A stretch of DNA of 64,000 nt from Dimorphilus gyrociliatus (lineage: Eukaryota; Annelida; Polychaeta; Dinophilidae), in assembly GCA_904063045.1 (NCBI GenBank), contig CAJFCJ010000006.1:1912946-1976945 (forward strand), given 5' to 3'. The notes below the pieces were generated by a model. It made no database searches. It worked only from the letters and a program-made list of their open reading frames with translations, and was not told where the DNA came from. The position numbers were made by a program, and so were the translations under genes. Shown here in pieces: positions 61,142-64,000 of the stretch (the stretch's first letter is position 1; each line of letters starts with the position of its first letter).

Positions 61142-62536
61142 TTTAGACGTTTCTGTAAGTAACGGAAATCTACAGTATTGTTCTATAGTATATTTATATT
61201 TTTGGAAATTAGAAAAGTGCCTAATTTTCAAACGGCGCGGCTTATATCATCAAACGTGAGCTAATTAGACTAATAAGTTCATTGCGCTTGCGCAGTATGG
61301 GTTTCTTACTGTATCAGAGCATAAATAATAAACAATAACAGTACAGTAATAATATTAATTGAAAAATTATTAGAGACGCAGAAGAAGATGATAAAGTGAT
61401 GATAATAAAGAAAAAAGAAATGAATAAAAGAAAAGAACAGTAAACAAAGAGACGGAGTCGAAACTATTCATAAAATGTCTTTCTAGTAAAAAAGTATTAT
61501 ATTAGACATAAAGATAAATATGATTTTGTGCTACACGTCTCCAGCATATATTTAGTGCCACCTCCGCAAAGTCGGATGTCAATTATTTTTAGAGCCAAAA
61601 AAATTGGACAAAAAACCCTCCAATACCCTGGCTTTATGAAAAGGTCAAAGGATCAGATCATGTAAATTTCTCTTCAGACTAAAAGAAAACCATCCACTAG
61701 CTTAAGAAAGAGAAAAATAGTAGGCTATTTAAAATTTTCTCCGATAAACAATTGATAAAAATTTGCCAGCAACAAGATATGAGGCAATAGGTTCATATAG
61801 TTTAATTATTGTAAGTACTTAGTAAGATATTTATTCTTTGTGCCTCAATCAGGTTTACAAATGTATCATGTTTAAGCTTGGTGATAAAAGAGAATGAACT
61901 TACCTGCTTTTAAAACTCGCCTCTAGAAAATAATTTCTCAAATTTTTTTAATTCTATTTCTTTAGGCTCATCCTTACAAATAGACCATGATTATTTTACT
62001 ATAGTCCATCAATTGTAGCTTCCTGCGTAATTTAAATAATAGAAATGAATTGCTTCTTTAAGTATTAAAATCGTAAACGCAAACTCGTTGGCTATCATTT
62101 ACAGAAAATTAAAGCAAGAGCACTTCCTCGTCTAATTGAATGAAAACTATAAACTTGAAAATAAACCGACGAATTGTAACCTTAGAGTAAAAAGTTTTAT
62201 ACGATACGAGTATAATTGTCAATGGCCAAAAGACGTCTTATAGTAAAAAGAAAAAGAAGAAGTAGACAAATTGCAAATGAAAAAGAAAATTAGAAAAGAA
62301 GCTTAAGAAATTGTTAGTATTTTAAGCAATAATATAATAACAATGAATGATTTTTAATAAGGGAAAGAAAATTTTTCTGTGGAAAGTGTAGAGTTAAAAA
62401 TGATGTTAAAGCCTACCACCCAGGATATTCACGGATCACTAAATATACAAAAATATCAAAAATATCGATAAAACTCTATTTGATTTCTCTACGTGAATAT
62501 AATTTATGGAACTCTATACCATCGATACGGATATCA

Positions 62537-62571
<35 letters not shown>

Positions 62572-64000
62572 TTTTATATTCACAGACGTACGAATATTAA
62601 TGAGTCACCTTTTCTATCTTTTTCTATCCTCTATCTTTCTCCCTTAGGATGATTAAAGGTACAACAATGCAGGAATTCAAGTTTATTCTTATTATATATA
62701 TATAAATTCAACAATATTTAAATCGATATTATCTCAGTTTTGATCCTTTTTAACCTGTTTAGTAAATACGAATAGAAGGGAGATGAGCTAAAATAAAGAA
62801 AGTCAAGCTAGCAACAACAACAAAAATTATCTATAAATGTAGAAAACTAACATTTCTTATCTTTAATCCTTTGTGCATATATATATTTATACATAAATAA
62901 TAGATATATATAAAATGTATAGAGATAGTTTGTTCCTCTAACACTAGAGCAGAGTCTATGCCTAAATCGAAACTTTAGAAGAAATCCCAACTCTGTTTGC
63001 CGAATAAATATTACGATGAAACTTGGAGAAAAACAAGACAAAGAGAACGCGAAATAGATGGTGGAGAACTAGAAATTGACTGATTGAATATGCTTTGGAC
63101 AATGACGCAAGTGTTTGGCGGGAGAAATATTTTCCCAAAACAACGTTCACAGACCTATAATAAAACATAAACAGACATAAAAAAAATCTCTAGTAATACT
63201 GCAATATAACATAGAGCAAGAAGAGAGTAAAAAGGAATAGGATATTAGGGTAGAGAGAGCTAGAAAGTGTGGAAGGTCGGAAGAATAAAGTTAGATGGTA
63301 ATTTTTCTATCTTTTTTAAAATGTTATAAATTTTCCATATAAATATCATGGTTTATTCCCATTAATCTTTTTACCTATTTTTAATATGGTAAAGTATTTA
63401 ATCTCATTATACTTTTAGTTATAAAATATATCATTTTAATTTCAATTTCCACCCTCCTTTCTCGCTCTCTCTCTCTTTTTTTTTCTCTCTCTCTCTCTTT
63501 CCTCATTCTTCCTTCCTTGTCTTTCACTGTCTTTGTCTCTGGACTCTTCTAAATATATTATTTCTTAGCTGTTAAATGACTCTTTCGTGATAAATTCAGA
63601 GAACTTACTTTAAAACGGAAAAGTTGGATAATCTTATTCTCATTATACTCCCTTTAATTTTCCTTATTCTCTCTTAGCTTTTTTCAACATTTGCAGTAGA
63701 ATTATATACAGAAAAAAGTAATAACAAAGAGCTTTTCTCTCGTGATATTTATAGAGATTTACAAGTTTTTAGCACTTCATAAATACAGATGATACAAAGA
63801 CGTTACAGTATCTATATAAAAATATACGGATGGCTGTCTTTTTCCTATCAGATAATTAGAATTTACAAAACAATTCTCTAGTTAAGCTTAAATTCTGTTT
63901 TCTTGATAGTTTATAAACAATTATTTAGATTCAATGAAATCGTACATATACGTACCAACAATAATTTTCACCCTTCACCAACGCCTCCTCCTAACTGCGA
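61142..64000. other. No gene recognised to the window end
   Basis: AT-rich sequence with the receptor promoter side at 61142-61320, including TTGCGCTTGCGCA (near-NRF1 palindrome) at about 61283-61295. Also GA-rich runs near 61380-61450, a TA tract at about 62538-62575, and a CT-rich block at 63455-63500. No convincing exon. Confidence 0.55.

Noticed and set aside
63955-64000. Possible exon end on the minus strand at the window edge, with a GTACGT donor
   Set aside because: Two of three frames are closed and only about 12 codons are visible; it cannot be supported.
1-64000. tRNA, rRNA, CRISPR, insertion sequences or recognisable transposase genes
   Set aside because: I looked for tRNA box motifs, long direct repeats and transposase signatures and saw none. 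Small MITE-like elements cannot be excluded without a genome-wide comparison.

Overview
The window looks like nuclear DNA from an invertebrate animal. Genes are split by GT-AG introns, many only about 45-70 bases long, and the DNA is AT-rich with many (TA)n and (GA/CT)n tracts. The protein set is animal-specific: DEG/ENaC channel, PCTAIRE kinase, neprilysin-type M13 peptidase, API5, UBE2O, FABP, Ly6 domain, allatostatin-C/somatostatin-like receptor and peptide. A lophotrochozoan (annelid-like) with a fairly compact genome is my best guess; this is inference from the gene repertoire. No bacterial, viral or CRISPR features were seen. Gene models were assembled by hand from splice signals and reading-frame phase.

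Layout. 0.26-2.5 kb (+): 3' part of a DEG/ENaC channel with a very large in-frame exon inserted before the last membrane segment. 3.3-4.75 kb (+): F-box protein. 8.1-10.2 kb (+): secreted neuropeptide precursor ending in an allatostatin-C-like Cys-x6-Cys peptide. 12.3-29.6 kb (-): six genes on one strand: TM9SF4, a fatty-acid-binding protein, API5, B3GALT6, UBE2O and a neprilysin-like peptidase. 29.6-36.4 kb: a gene desert with simple repeats, a G-rich tract, an NRF1-like palindrome and CTCF-like sites. 36.4-37.6 kb (+): a transmembrane protein with a possible divergent ephrin ectodomain. 39.3-45.45 kb (+): a short TASOR/TEX15-type (DUF3715, pseudo-PARP) protein. 46.5-51.7 kb (-): PCTAIRE kinase (CDK16/17/18). 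52.9-53.2 kb (+): small acidic protein. 54.4-57.7 kb (+): cysteine-rich repeat protein built from phase-1 exons, followed at 58.3-59.5 kb by Ly6/uPAR exons. 60.0-61.1 kb (-): rhodopsin-family receptor of the somatostatin/allatostatin-C type. 61.1-64 kb: no gene recognised.

How the genes relate. Most are unrelated housekeeping or signalling genes. The notable exception is an allatostatin-C-like peptide gene and an allatostatin-C/somatostatin-type receptor gene on the same 64 kb segment, with a secreted-peptide-degrading M13 peptidase gene between them. Co-location does not prove that they act together. The most unusual structures are the DEG/ENaC cassette exon, the stand-alone TASOR-like protein, the phase-1 Cys-rich/Ly6 exon series, and a recurrent palindrome (TATACAGTATA/TATACTGTATA) scattered through non-coding DNA.
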